Shown here in pieces: positions 24,552 to 32,903 of a stretch of 64,000 nt of DNA (positions within the stretch are counted from its first letter, which is position 1; each line of letters opens with the position of its first letter). Source of the stretch: DATARH01 sp963847345 (GTDB lineage: Bacteria > Pseudomonadota > Alphaproteobacteria > ATCC43930 > CGMCC-115725). A model generated the notes under the pieces. It did no database searches and was not told where the DNA came from. It was given only the letters and a program-made list of their open reading frames with translations. A program made the translations under genes and the position numbers. The stretch lies in the NCBI GenBank assembly GCA_963847345.1, contig CAWJZU010000020.1, positions 310,001 through 374,000 on the forward strand, written 5' to 3'.

Positions 24552-25814
24552 TTATTTTCTAACGATTAGGCCTTCCTGCATGAGGCGTTCGATAAAAACG
24601 ATCTTCTCCTGATCTTCGAGGTCCCCCACAATATCGCGAATGGCATAGGCTTTGGTTTTCAGGGCGAAATCAAGGGGCTCTTCGAAGAAGCGAGGGAAAG
24701 CAATGGCCCGACTACCGAAGTTGAGGCGCACATTTTCGTCGGAAATATGAATTCTATAGACTATACCGGGGCGCGCTCCGACAATATCTTCGGCGGTGAG
24801 CTGGGTAGGCTGAAGGAAGGACGTAACCTGACCCGAGATATCGAGTGGAGCCTTCGTCACTAGCTCGTCCTTAAACCTGTCCACGACGGCGTTTAGGTAA
24901 TGCTGTTCCCCAATCTTACTCAGCACGGCCATGGCGCCCTTTACCAGGCGGTCCTTCCCATCATGCATGAATCCGAACGGCAACGCACGACGCAGGCGCT
25001 CGTCCTCGTGAACTGCCACCTTGATAATCGCCTGTAGCAGGTCTTCCCAGGTGTAGGTGTGCACGCCGAGCGTAATATGGAGGGAGGGTTCTGACCCGCA
25101 CTTCGCGGCATGAACAAAACCGCGCGGGATATATACCATGTCGCCCTGATCAAGCGTAAAAGAGTAGGCGTCCGCGGCGACGACCCGACCCTCCTCCTCA
25201 CGCATAGTCTCATCCTTGCCCGGCAATCTGCGGCGTTGCTTTTCCACGTTCCAGTGCTTCGAGCCGACGACTTGCAATATGAATACGTCATGGTTATCCC
25301 AGTGCGGTCTAAAGCCCTGGCCCTGCGGCGGGGTCAAGTAGAGATTGGTTTGGAATTTATAGCCGAGTTGCTGTCCGAGAAGGCGGCAGAGAAGCCCAAG
25401 CTTAGCCTCGCGTTCCTCCAGATGATCGAGAAGGAGGGTTGCTCCGCCGCGCATGTCGGCGAGGACGTTCTCCAAACCTCTGGCCGCCGTTCCTTCGCGT
25501 TTTATGTTCCGCTGTCGTTTCGCCTCATCTATCGTCCAGTAACTAGAGGCGCGCGCGATTGCGTCATCGAAATCGAGCAGCGTGAACAGGTCTCCGTAGT
25601 ACTGCCTGTCTGCCCGGTGCACGACCAAAGGCATCCGCTCCCAATGTCGCGCGCGGAACACTTCCTCCGCCACTGGTGTAAACAAGTTCGCGAACGTGAA
25701 ATCATTGAGGAATTCACACTTCGGCCTGGAGGCGAGGACTCCGCTGAGCGCGTTGGCGTCCACAAAATCGCGATCCATAGCAGCCGCGACTAGCGGGGTG
25801 GTTTCAATGGTCAT
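24552..25814 (-). CDS. Cupin_4/JmjC oxygenase, ROXA/NO66-like (second copy)
   Basis: A 420-residue Fe(II)/2-oxoglutarate oxygenase, paralogous to the gene at 19002. The triad is intact: HWDNHDVFIL (His171, Asp173) and YIPRGFVHAA (His235). It has an extra N-terminal segment of about 35 residues and a C-terminus ending in LMQEGLIVRK. ATG at 25814 follows GGAAAAGG; a further in-frame ATG at 25856 is possible. It heads a two-gene unit with the sulfotransferase 21 bp downstream. No sigma-54 site was found in front of it. Two ROXA-like copies plus one JmjC protein in 6 kb is unusual, since most bacteria have one ribosomal oxygenase far from glycosyltransferases. Confidence 0.87.
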   Translation of the reverse strand: MTIETTPLVAAAMDRDFVDANALSGVLASRPKCEFLNDFTFANLFTPVAEEVFRARHWERMPLVVHRADRQYYGDLFTLLDFDDAIARASSYWTIDEAKRQRNIKREGTAARGLENVLADMRGGATLLLDHLEEREAKLGLLCRLLGQQLGYKFQTNLYLTPPQGQGFRPHWDNHDVFILQVVGSKHWNVEKQRRRLPGKDETMREEEGRVVAADAYSFTLDQGDMVYIPRGFVHAAKCGSEPSLHITLGVHTYTWEDLLQAIIKVAVHEDERLRRALPFGFMHDGKDRLVKGAMAVLSKIGEQHYLNAVVDRFKDELVTKAPLDISGQVTSFLQPTQLTAEDIVGARPGIVYRIHISDENVRLNFGSRAIAFPRFFEEPLDFALKTKAYAIRDIVGDLEDQEKIVFIERLMQEGLIVRK

Positions 25815-26136
25815 GCCTTTTCCGAATGCCACACTGATGGGCGCCGGAACGATCATCGCACAGAAGCTCTCGACGAGCTACGTCTGAGGCGCCGTAGTAC
25901 ACGACGGCATTGTTTGCGGCGTTATCGCGTTGCCGAGTCATACGGCAGCTTGCAACCATGGTTATGGGCGTCGGACGCGTGGCGATCAGCGCCAAAGCGC
26001 CGAACGGATCTCCGCCGGGGTCCCGGCGGCCTTCGCGATTAGAATTTCTGCTTTTGCTTGATATTAGGCAACGCCGGGTCGGCCTGGCCGGATCAGGCGG
26101 CGTGGAAAAATCCAAAAATTGGGATCTCCCGGCCAC
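25815..26136. other. Spacer at right edge of the island
   Basis: No supported gene. Long plus-strand frames that cross this stretch (from 25910) have no family likeness and lie antisense to real genes. Base composition rises here to that of the flanking genome. Confidence 0.5.
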
Positions 26137-26554
26137 CTATTCCGCCCCCGGTTCGGCGCGATTGCCGGTTAGCCGGGCGAGTCTTTGCAACAATATCTCG
26201 CGCGGGTCGTCCTCGGGCGAGGCGGGCGGCTCGGCGGCGGGTCCGATCTGCCGCAGCAGCTCGAACAGCAGCTTGGTCGCGGGCAGATCGCCGGAGGCTG
26301 ATTTCTCGACGAGTGCAGCGATGACCGCTTCGCGCCGCGTTCCGGGGCTTCCGCCGTGTTGCTGCGGTCCGCCGGTCGAGCGCTTCGGTCAGCAAACTCG
26401 CAAGATCGGTCTTCCGGCGCGGGCGGCCCCGCGGGTTTCCCGAAATCCCTTTCCGGAACCGCGTGTGCAGCGGCGGCTTGCCATAGCCGACCGCATACCC
26501 GGTCCCGGCGGAAGGCGGCTTCCCGGTGCTCTCGTCCTGCACCATGTGTCTCAT
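26137..26554 (-). pseudogene. DUF5681 domain-containing protein, frameshifted
   Basis: The frame from ATG 26554 (MRHMVQDES) contains GYGKPPLHTRFRKGISGNPR, the unmistakable start of DUF5681, a short basic protein often found near phage or mobile genes. After ALDRR the frame changes by one base near 26330, and the remainder (RREAVIAALVEKSASGDLPA, TKLLFELLRQIGP) continues to a stop at 26137. With the shift corrected the protein would be about 139 residues, a normal length, so either a recent mutation or a sequencing indel is possible. A good sigma-70 promoter lies 25 bp upstream. Function unknown. Confidence 0.75.
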
Positions 26555-26578
26555 CCCGGGCTTGACAACACCGCCGCT

Positions 26579-26607
26579 CGTATACATCTTTGCGGCTATA
26601 TTGTCAA
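26579..26607 (-). promoter_or_regulatory. Sigma-70-type promoter of the DUF5681 gene
   Basis: On the minus strand TTGACA is followed after 17 bp by TATACG. The predicted start near 26572 leaves a leader of about 18 bases to the ATG at 26554. This is the clearest housekeeping-type promoter I found in the window. Confidence 0.6.
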
Positions 26608-26658
26608 TACCGCAAGTTGCTATCTTCGCATCGCAATTCCGTGTTATCGCCATCCTCG

Positions 26659-26781
26659 TTCCCTGTTCCGCGCCGCCGCTTCCCTGTTCCGCAAACCTGA
26701 AATCCCTGATCTCGCGAGCCTTCTCTCGGAGTTTCAGTGGGTTGGCGCGACGCGGCGGCGAAACTTCCCTGCAACCAGGGA
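26659..26781. repeat. Cluster of CAGGGA(A/T) motifs upstream of DUF5681
   Basis: On the minus strand CAGGGAA or CAGGGAT occurs at 26659-26665, 26680-26686, 26702-26708 and 26764-26770. An inverted copy at 26775-26781 forms a 7-bp hairpin with the last. Two copies share the longer GGAACAGGGAA. The hairpin at 26764-26781 starts 13 bp after the DUF423 stop and may also act as its terminator. Confidence 0.5.
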
Positions 26782-26793
26782 ATTGCCACACCG

Positions 26794-27162
26794 TCAACGC
26801 CGCCGCAGCGCCAGCACCGCCAGCGCGGCCCAGCCGAGCATCAGCGCTCCGCCGCCGAACGGCGCGATCCAGCCGAGCCATCGTCCCGCTCCGGCCGCCA
26901 GCGCGAACAGGCTCCCGCTGAACAGCACGATCCCGACCGCGAAGCTCCACCCGGCGACGGCGGCCGGCCCGCGCCGGGGCTCGCGGCCTTGCGCCAATGC
27001 GATAACCGCAACCAACGCCGCCGCGTGCGCCATGCCGTACCACGCGCCGGTGCGCAGCAATTCGGCCGCTCTCGGGTCCGCCGCCGCATGCGCCGCCAGC
27101 GCGCCGGCCAGCACCGAGGCGAGGCCCGCCAGACCAGCGATCGCGAGCCAAACGCGGGTCAC
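26794..27162 (-). CDS. DUF423 family membrane protein
   Basis: A 122-residue protein with four hydrophobic segments (about 5-28, 42-60, 68-88, 93-118) and the family's LAGALAAHAA motif near the first helix, and GSLFALA and FGGGALMLGW near the last two. DUF423 proteins are inner-membrane proteins of unknown function. Its ATG overlaps the stop of the upstream glycosyltransferase by four bases, so the two are translationally coupled. Confidence 0.88.
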   Translation of the reverse strand: MTRVWLAIAGLAGLASVLAGALAAHAAADPRAAELLRTGAWYGMAHAAALVAVIALAQGREPRRGPAAVAGWSFAVGIVLFSGSLFALAAGAGRWLGWIAPFGGGALMLGWAALAVLALRRR

Positions 27163-28410
27163 CGTCCGCCGCCCCGCACGCCCAGGGTGCCTTCGCGGCG
27201 GCCGCTTTCGTCGAGCGCCTTCTCGTACACGCCCAGCGTCTGTGCGGCGATCCGCTCCTCGGCAAACTCGCGCTCAACGAGAAGCCGCCCGGCCCGCCCC
27301 ATCGCGCTCCGCCGCCCCGGGTCGCGGGCCAGCGCCGCGATCGCCTGGCACAGCGCCGTGACGTCGCCCGGTGGAACGAGCAGCCCAGTCTCGTCCCCTG
27401 GCTCCTCGCCCAACCTGCCCGACTGCACGATCTCGCGGCAGCCCGGCATGTCGCTGGCGATGATTGCCCGCCCGCAGGATGCCGCTTCGAGCAACGATTT
27501 CGGCAATCCCTCGCCATAGGTGGTTGGCAAAACCGCGATCGCTGCCTCGGCCCAGACCTCGCGCACATCCTCGACGCGCCCGAGCCACGTCACTCCGGGC
27601 TGCGACGCGAGTGCCGCCAGCGCCCTGTCATCGAGCGAATCCGGATTGTCCGGGTCGGTCGGCCCGGCCAGCATCAGTTCGACTGGGAGCCCCTCGGCGC
27701 GCAGCCGTCGCACTGCCGCGACCGCGTCGAGCACGCCCTTGCTGCGCAGCATGCGACCGACCAGCGCGACCCTGACGATCGGCCCCAACGGACGACGGCA
27801 CCGGGTCGGGCAACGGCGCGAAATGCGCCGTATCGACCCCGGAGCCGCGGATCAGGACGAGACGCGTCGGGTCGACCCCGAGGGCGGCGAGCGCCTCCCC
27901 GTCCTCCGGGTTCTGCACGACGACGCGCGCGCCGCTGGTGGCATGCCGCAGCCCCCGGCACATGACCGCGCGGGCCAGTCGCGCCGCACCGCCGGCCGGC
28001 GTCAACCCCGAGCCGAGACCGTTGACCGCGGCGATGCAGGCCGGCTGCTCGGCGCGCCGTGGAAACGCCAGCCGCAACGCGACGCCGCCGAACAGCACCG
28101 GCTTTAGCGCGACATGATGCACGATGGCCGGCCGCTCGCGCCGGTACAGCGCCGCAATCGCCGTGACGGCCCGGCCGGCGGCGACCGCGCGGTCGCCGCG
28201 ACGGCGCCAGTGCAACGCCTCGAGGCGAAATCCTTCGGCGCGGATCCTGTCGCCATGGTCGCGCTCGCGCGCCGCGACGACGATTTCGAACCCGGCATCC
28301 CGCGCCGCCCGCGCGATCGGCAGGCGGTGCGACCAGAAATACCAGTCCTCGGTGACGAGAAAGATCAGCTTCGGCCGCGCGCGCGCCGGGCGCGGCGGCT
28401 GATCGCCCAA
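27159..28410 (-). pseudogene. Glycosyltransferase family 4, frameshifted
   Basis: The N-terminal half (KLIFLVTEDWYFWSHRLPIA, then HHVALKPVLFGGVALR, AVNGLGSGLTPAG) is that of a WbpX/PglA-type GT4 enzyme. The C-terminal half (VALVGRMLRSKGVLDAV, then EGLPKSLLEAASCGRAIIAS) carries the donor-binding motif. They lie in different frames that meet near 27785, within CCGTCGTCCGTTGGGG. One base change would restore a protein of about 415 residues. The start is uncertain: TTG at 28410 is the nearest candidate to the conserved KLIFLVTEDW. It is divergent from a sugar-nucleotide epimerase, a pairing typical of surface-polysaccharide loci. Confidence 0.75.
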
Positions 28411-28575
28411 AGACTTGTCAATCGGAGCGTTGCGAGACTGCAAGCAAGCGGACAATCCGGAGACATCTGCCGGCAATGCCCCGAGCCTGCCGGTGGGCCG
28501 TTGCCGATCGGAAGAATCCTGTTTAATCCATCCACGGCTCCGTCGCTCGCGGAAACAGCAGAACGGGACAGATTG

Positions 28576-29523
28576 TTGGCGCGCATCCTCGTTACCGGCG
28601 CCGGCGGCTTTATCGGCCACGCCCTGTGCCCGGTACTTGTCGCGCGCGGTCAGCGTGTCGTCGCCGGGCTGCGCCGTCCGGCACAGGGCGACGTCCCCGG
28701 CGCCGAATCGCGGCTGCTCGGGGACATTGCCCCGGGCCGCGACTGGGGCGGCGATCTGCGCGATCTCGACATCGTCATCCATCTGGCGCAGCGCGCGCAT
28801 GTCCCGCCGTCGGAACGAATCCTGTCCGCGGAGCCGGCTGCCGCCGCCGCGCTGGCTCGGGCCGCCGCGCTCTCGGGTGTGCGGCGGTTCCTGTATGTCA
28901 GTTCTATCAAGGCGATGGGCGAGACGACCGCGCCGGGCCGGCCGTTCCGTCCGGACGACACGCCGCTTCCCGGGGACGCCTACGGCCACGCCAAGCTCGC
29001 CACCGAACGGGCGCTCGCGACGGTCGCCGCCGAGACCGGGCTCGAACTCGCGATCCTGCGCCCGCCGCTGGTCTACGGCCCCGGGGTCGGCGGCAATTTC
29101 CGGGCGCTGCTCCGTCTGGCGCGAAGCGGACTGCCGCTGCCGTTCGCCGGGCTCGACAACCGCCGCAGCCTGATCGCCCGCGACAACCTGGTCGATCTGA
29201 TCGCCACGGTCTCGACGCATCCGCTTGCCTTTCAGGCCGGTCGCAGCCGCATCCTGCTTGGTCGCGACGGTGCCGATCCATCCATCCCCGACGTGATCCG
29301 CATCCTCGCCACTGCCCAGGGCCGAAACGCAAAACTGTTCGCTCTCTCGACGCCGGTGTTCGCCGGGCTGCGCCGTCTGCCCCGTGTGGGGCCGGCCGTA
29401 CGCCGGCTGACGCTGTCGCTGCAAGTCGATGATTCGCCGACCCGAGCGGAGTTGGGCTGGCAGCCCCCGGTCACGGCCGAGGCGGCGCTGGCCGAAACCG
29501 CGCGCGCTTTCGCGTCCGGCTAA
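28576..29523 (+). CDS. NAD-dependent epimerase/dehydratase (UDP-sugar epimerase type)
   Basis: A 315-residue extended short-chain dehydrogenase. The NAD loop GAGGFIG lies at the N-terminus, with the catalytic Ser in VSSIKAMGE and the Tyr-x3-Lys motif in YGHAKLATE; LRPPLVYGPGVGGNF follows. The pattern is like WbpV/GalE-type UDP-hexose epimerases or 4-ketosugar reductases of O-antigen clusters. The start is TTG at 28576 (or the adjacent TTG at 28573), because no ATG or GTG lies before the loop in frame with family likeness. It is paired divergently with the frameshifted GT4 gene. Confidence 0.85.
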   Translation: MARILVTGAGGFIGHALCPVLVARGQRVVAGLRRPAQGDVPGAESRLLGDIAPGRDWGGDLRDLDIVIHLAQRAHVPPSERILSAEPAAAAALARAAALSGVRRFLYVSSIKAMGETTAPGRPFRPDDTPLPGDAYGHAKLATERALATVAAETGLELAILRPPLVYGPGVGGNFRALLRLARSGLPLPFAGLDNRRSLIARDNLVDLIATVSTHPLAFQAGRSRILLGRDGADPSIPDVIRILATAQGRNAKLFALSTPVFAGLRRLPRVGPAVRRLTLSLQVDDSPTRAELGWQPPVTAEAALAETARAFASG

Positions 29524-29646
29524 TTTCGGCTGGATCGATCGGCTGCTCCGGGCGTTGACGATTTTTTTCGTTTGCCAATGCGCCTTGTCGGGGCCGGTGG
29601 GCCCGGCTAATGTCTCAGCCTGCGGGCAGTGTTCCCGGCGACCAGC

Positions 29647-29688
29647 GAAGCAATCGAGTTGAAATTGGAAGCAATCGAGTTGAAATTG
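29647..29688. repeat. Perfect 21-bp tandem duplication in the URC leader
   Basis: Two identical 21-bp units (29647-29667 and 29668-29688), each starting GAAGCAATCGAG and ending GAAATTG, abut directly, ending 11 bp before the start of the GTP-cyclohydrolase-like gene. The unit is AT-rich compared with its surroundings. It could be a duplicated regulator site or simple slippage. Confidence 0.85.
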
Positions 29689-29699
29689 ATAGAACGTAG

Positions 29700-30944
29700 A
29701 TGATCCCACGGCATATCCGCCTGACCTCGCATCCCGGCGGGACCGGCCAAGGCGGCGTTCCGCTGCGCTGGGGAGCGCCGAGCCCGGAACTGCGCGGCCC
29801 CGTCGTCGCCAGCCCGGCGCAACATCACCAGCGCAATGCGATCGGATCGTACAGCGGCTCCTACGCAATTTACCGGGCGCTCGCGGTCGCGACCCGAGCG
29901 CTGGCCCCGGATCACCGGCCCGATCTGACCGATACGGCGCCGGTCGCGGTGATCGGACCCTGGCCGCAATGGGCCGACCCTAAAAAAATCGTTTCGCTCG
30001 ACCCCTACGGGCATCTGGTCGGCGAGGTCTTCGCCGAGCAGATCCGCGCCGGTGTCGATGTCCGTCCGACGATCGCGGTGACCGGGGCGCATATAAACCT
30101 GCCGGAAATCCGCCAGCGCATCGCCTCCGGCGACATCATCCCGGACGGAAAATTCGTGTTGGAAAGCGGCGAGATCCGGGTCACCAAGGCCGCGATCGAC
30201 CCGGTCTGGTACCTGCCCGGCATCGCCGAGCGGTTCGGCGTCGCCGAATCCGAATTGCGGCGGCGGCTGTTCGAGGAAACCGGGGGAATGTTTTCGGAAC
30301 TGGTGACCCGACCCGATCTCGAACTGTTCCTGCCGCCGATCGGAGGGCAAACGGTCTACCTGTTCGGCGAGGTAGACCGAATCGGCGCGGCGGATACGTT
30401 AATAGCCTGCCGCGTTCATGACGAATGCAACGGCTCGGACGTGTTCGGCTCCGATATCTGCACATGCCGGCCCTATCTCGTCCACGGCGTTGAGGTGTGC
30501 GCCCAGACCGCGCAACAGGGAGGGGTCGGTCTCGTCGTCTATAACCGCAAGGAGGGACGCGCTCTCGGCGAGGTCACGAAGTTTCTCGTCTACAACGCGC
30601 GCAAGCGGCAGCGCGGCGGCGATACCGCCGAGACCTATTTCCAGCGCACCGAATGCGTCGCCGGCGTGCCGGACATGCGCTTCCAGGAATTGATGCCGGA
30701 TGTGTTCCACTGGCTCGGGGTCGCGCGCATCGACCGCTGGGTGTCGATGTCCAACATGAAGGCGGGCGCGCTGCGCACCCAGGGCATCGAGATCGTCGAG
30801 CAGGTCGCGATCCCGGACGCGCTGGTGCCGCCCGACGCTCATGTCGAGATCGCGGCCAAGAGAGCAGCGGGATATTTTACCCCAGCCGGGCCGCCGAGCA
30901 CGGACGAGCTGCGCGGCACCAGAGGACGCGGCCTGGGTGCGTAA
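29700..30944 (+). CDS. GTP cyclohydrolase II family protein of the URC uracil-catabolism pathway (URC1-like)
   Basis: A 414-residue RibA-family protein. The zinc/GTP site shows as RVHDECNGSDVFGSDICTC with the three cysteines (HDEC, DIC, TC), followed by GVGLVVYNRKEGRALG. It has an N-terminal extension of about 200 residues that riboflavin RibA lacks, and there is no DHBP synthase domain. URC1 of yeast and its bacterial homologues have this build. Its neighbours are a DUF1688 (URC4) gene and uracil phosphoribosyltransferase, which together define the URC pathway of uracil degradation. ATG at 29700; no clear ribosome site, and a 21-bp tandem repeat directly upstream. Confidence 0.85.
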   Translation: MIPRHIRLTSHPGGTGQGGVPLRWGAPSPELRGPVVASPAQHHQRNAIGSYSGSYAIYRALAVATRALAPDHRPDLTDTAPVAVIGPWPQWADPKKIVSLDPYGHLVGEVFAEQIRAGVDVRPTIAVTGAHINLPEIRQRIASGDIIPDGKFVLESGEIRVTKAAIDPVWYLPGIAERFGVAESELRRRLFEETGGMFSELVTRPDLELFLPPIGGQTVYLFGEVDRIGAADTLIACRVHDECNGSDVFGSDICTCRPYLVHGVEVCAQTAQQGGVGLVVYNRKEGRALGEVTKFLVYNARKRQRGGDTAETYFQRTECVAGVPDMRFQELMPDVFHWLGVARIDRWVSMSNMKAGALRTQGIEIVEQVAIPDALVPPDAHVEIAAKRAAGYFTPAGPPSTDELRGTRGRGLGA

Positions 30945-30986
30945 TTTCGGGGAGTGTACCTTTCGCGAGTGTGACGCCGGAGGCGC

Positions 30987-32203
30987 GTGCTGACCGGCAC
31001 TCCGTCTCATTCCACCGATTACCTGCGCACCGCCACGGCGGTTCGCGAACGCTGCGGCCTCGTCTTCGCCGCCGCCCAACGCGGCGAAACCCGGCATTTC
31101 GCACTCGACCTGGATCGTTTGGACGAGGCGGCCGCGCGCGTCGTATCGGTGACGCGCCGCCGCTACCCCGATCTCGTCGTGCCGTTCCACAGCCGCTGGC
31201 GGCACTTCTCGGTGGGCGGCGTCGATCGCGCGCGCCTCCTCGCGGCCCGTGCCGATCCGGCCGACCGGCGGAAACCGCGCGAGCCCGGCTCGATCTAGCG
31301 ATCGTCTCGGTATTGCTCGACGCCGGGGCCGGCCCGCACTGGCGCTACCGCGAAGCCGAGACCGGGCAGGTTCTCGGACGCTCGGAGGGGCTCGCCGTGG
31401 CCAGCCTGCGCGCGATGCAGGAAGGGCTGTTCTCGGCCGATCCGCGCAGCTCCTGGCGCGCCGATGCCGCCGCGCTCGCGTCGCTGTCGGCAGTCAGGCT
31501 CGGCGCGGCGTTTCAGCACGGCCCGCAAAACCCGCTAGCCGGCCTGGAGGGCAGGGTCTTGCTGCTGCGCCGCCTCGGCGCGGTCGCGGCGAGCCTCCCC
31601 GAGCTGTTCGGTTCGCCGCCCCGGCTCGGCAACCTCTACGATTTTTGGCTCGCGAAGCGTGACGATCTGCCTGCCCCGGAGATGCTGCGGCTCCTGCTGC
31701 ACGCGTTCGGCCCGATCTGGCCGGGGCGCCTGTCGCTTTGCGGCATCCCGCTCGGCGATTGCGGCCGGCACCCCGCCGTATCGGGGGATGGTGTCGTGCC
31801 GTTCCACAAGCTCAGCCAGTGGCTCGTCTACTCGCTGATCGAACCACTCGCCGATGCCGGCTTCACTGTCACCGACATCGACGGCCTGACCGGCCTCGCC
31901 GAATACCGCAATGGCGGCCTGTTTATCGACACCGGGGTCATCGTCGCCCGCGACCCCGAGCTGCCGCGGCGCACCCTCGACCCGTTTGCGGACGAAATCG
32001 TCGAGTGGCGCGCCCTGACGATCGCGTTGCTCGACCGTCTCGCCGAGCGGGTGCGCGAGCAACTCGGCGTCACGCCGGCCGATTTCCCGCTCACGAAAGT
32101 CCTCGAAGGCGGGACCTGGGCCGCCGGCCGCGACATTGCCGCCGAGCGCCGTCCGGGCGGCGGGCCGCCGCTGCTGATCGCCACCGACGGCACGGTTTTT
32201 TGA
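30987..32203 (+). pseudogene. URC4/urg3 family (DUF1688) protein, frameshifted
   Basis: The first frame (GTG 30987, after GGAGGC) gives LRTATAVRERCGLVFAAA and WRHFSVGGVDR, then stops at 31298. The DUF1688 continuation (RARLDLAIVSVLLDAGAGPH, then YREAETGQVLGRSEGLAVAS, IDGLTGLAEYRNGGLFIDTG) lies in another frame and ends at 32203. Adding one G in the CGGCGG stretch near 31268 restores an uninterrupted DPADRAETARARLDLA reading and a protein of about 405 residues. DUF1688 is the second component of the URC pathway; its reaction is not settled. Flanking genes are intact, so a sequencing deletion is likely. Confidence 0.8.
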
Positions 32204-32215
32204 TCGGAGAAGGTG

Positions 32216-32869
32216 ATGCCGCAAACGGCCGGGTCCGATGGCGATTGGGTCACCGTGATCGATCACCCGCTGGTACAGCACAAGCTGTCGCTGATGCGGC
32301 GGCATGACACGAGCACGACGAAGTTTCGCGCGCTGATGCGCGAGGTCAGCCTGCTGCTCGGGTACGAGGCGACCCGCGATCTCGCGCTCGAAGACACCGA
32401 AATCGAGACGCCGCTCGAACGTGGCGTTTTCCCGATCCTCGCCGGCAAGAAATTGTGTCTCGTGTCGATCCTGCGCGCTGGCAACGGCATCCTCGACGGT
32501 ATGCTCGACCTCGTGCCGTCTGCGCGGGTCGGTCATATCGGCATCTATCGCCAGCCGCACACGCTGGAGGCCGTCGAATATTATCTGAAGCTGCCGGAGG
32601 ACCTGCCTGAGCGTGACGTGATCCTTGTCGATCCGATGCTGGCGACCGGTAATTCAGCCATCGCGGCGATCTCGCGTCTGGTCGAGTTGCGCGCGCGCTC
32701 GATCAAGTTCGTCTGTCTCGTCGCGGCGCCCGACGGGATCGCCGCGCTGCACCGCTTCTTTCCCGAAGTCGCGATCGTCACCGCGTCGGTCGACCGCTGC
32801 CTCGACAGCCACGGCTATATCCTGCCGGGGCTCGGCGACGCCGGCGACCGGCTGTTCGGGACGAAGTGA
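32216..32869 (+). CDS. upp: Uracil phosphoribosyltransferase
   Basis: A 217-residue type I phosphoribosyltransferase converting uracil and PRPP to UMP. It shows VIDHPLVQHKL at the N-terminus, the SILRAGNGILDGML block, the PRPP loop VDPMLATGNSA (Asn in place of the more usual Gly), and the C-terminal uracil-binding region with YILPGLGDAGDRLFGT. In the URC setting it would correspond to URC6, which supplies UMP-derived substrate for the pathway. ATG at 32216 follows GGAGAAGG; a GTG directly before it is also in frame. It lies 12 bp after the DUF1688 gene. Confidence 0.92.
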   Translation: MPQTAGSDGDWVTVIDHPLVQHKLSLMRRHDTSTTKFRALMREVSLLLGYEATRDLALEDTEIETPLERGVFPILAGKKLCLVSILRAGNGILDGMLDLVPSARVGHIGIYRQPHTLEAVEYYLKLPEDLPERDVILVDPMLATGNSAIAAISRLVELRARSIKFVCLVAAPDGIAALHRFFPEVAIVTASVDRCLDSHGYILPGLGDAGDRLFGTK

Positions 32870-32903
32870 GGCTTCGCGTCAGCCGCACCTCCAGCCTGTT
32901 CGC

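Noticed and set aside
26434..26554. DUF5681 as a RiPP or toxin component of the island
   Set aside because: The family is widespread near phage and mobile DNA, has its own sigma-70 promoter and lies outside the composition shift.
25910..27361. Long plus-strand frame of 483 codons
   Set aside because: Low-complexity Pro/Ala/Arg/Ser translation antisense to DUF5681 and DUF423, which have clear family signatures.
27628..29868. 746-codon minus-strand frame as one protein
   Set aside because: Only its last third is a glycosyltransferase; the rest is antisense to the epimerase and has no likeness.
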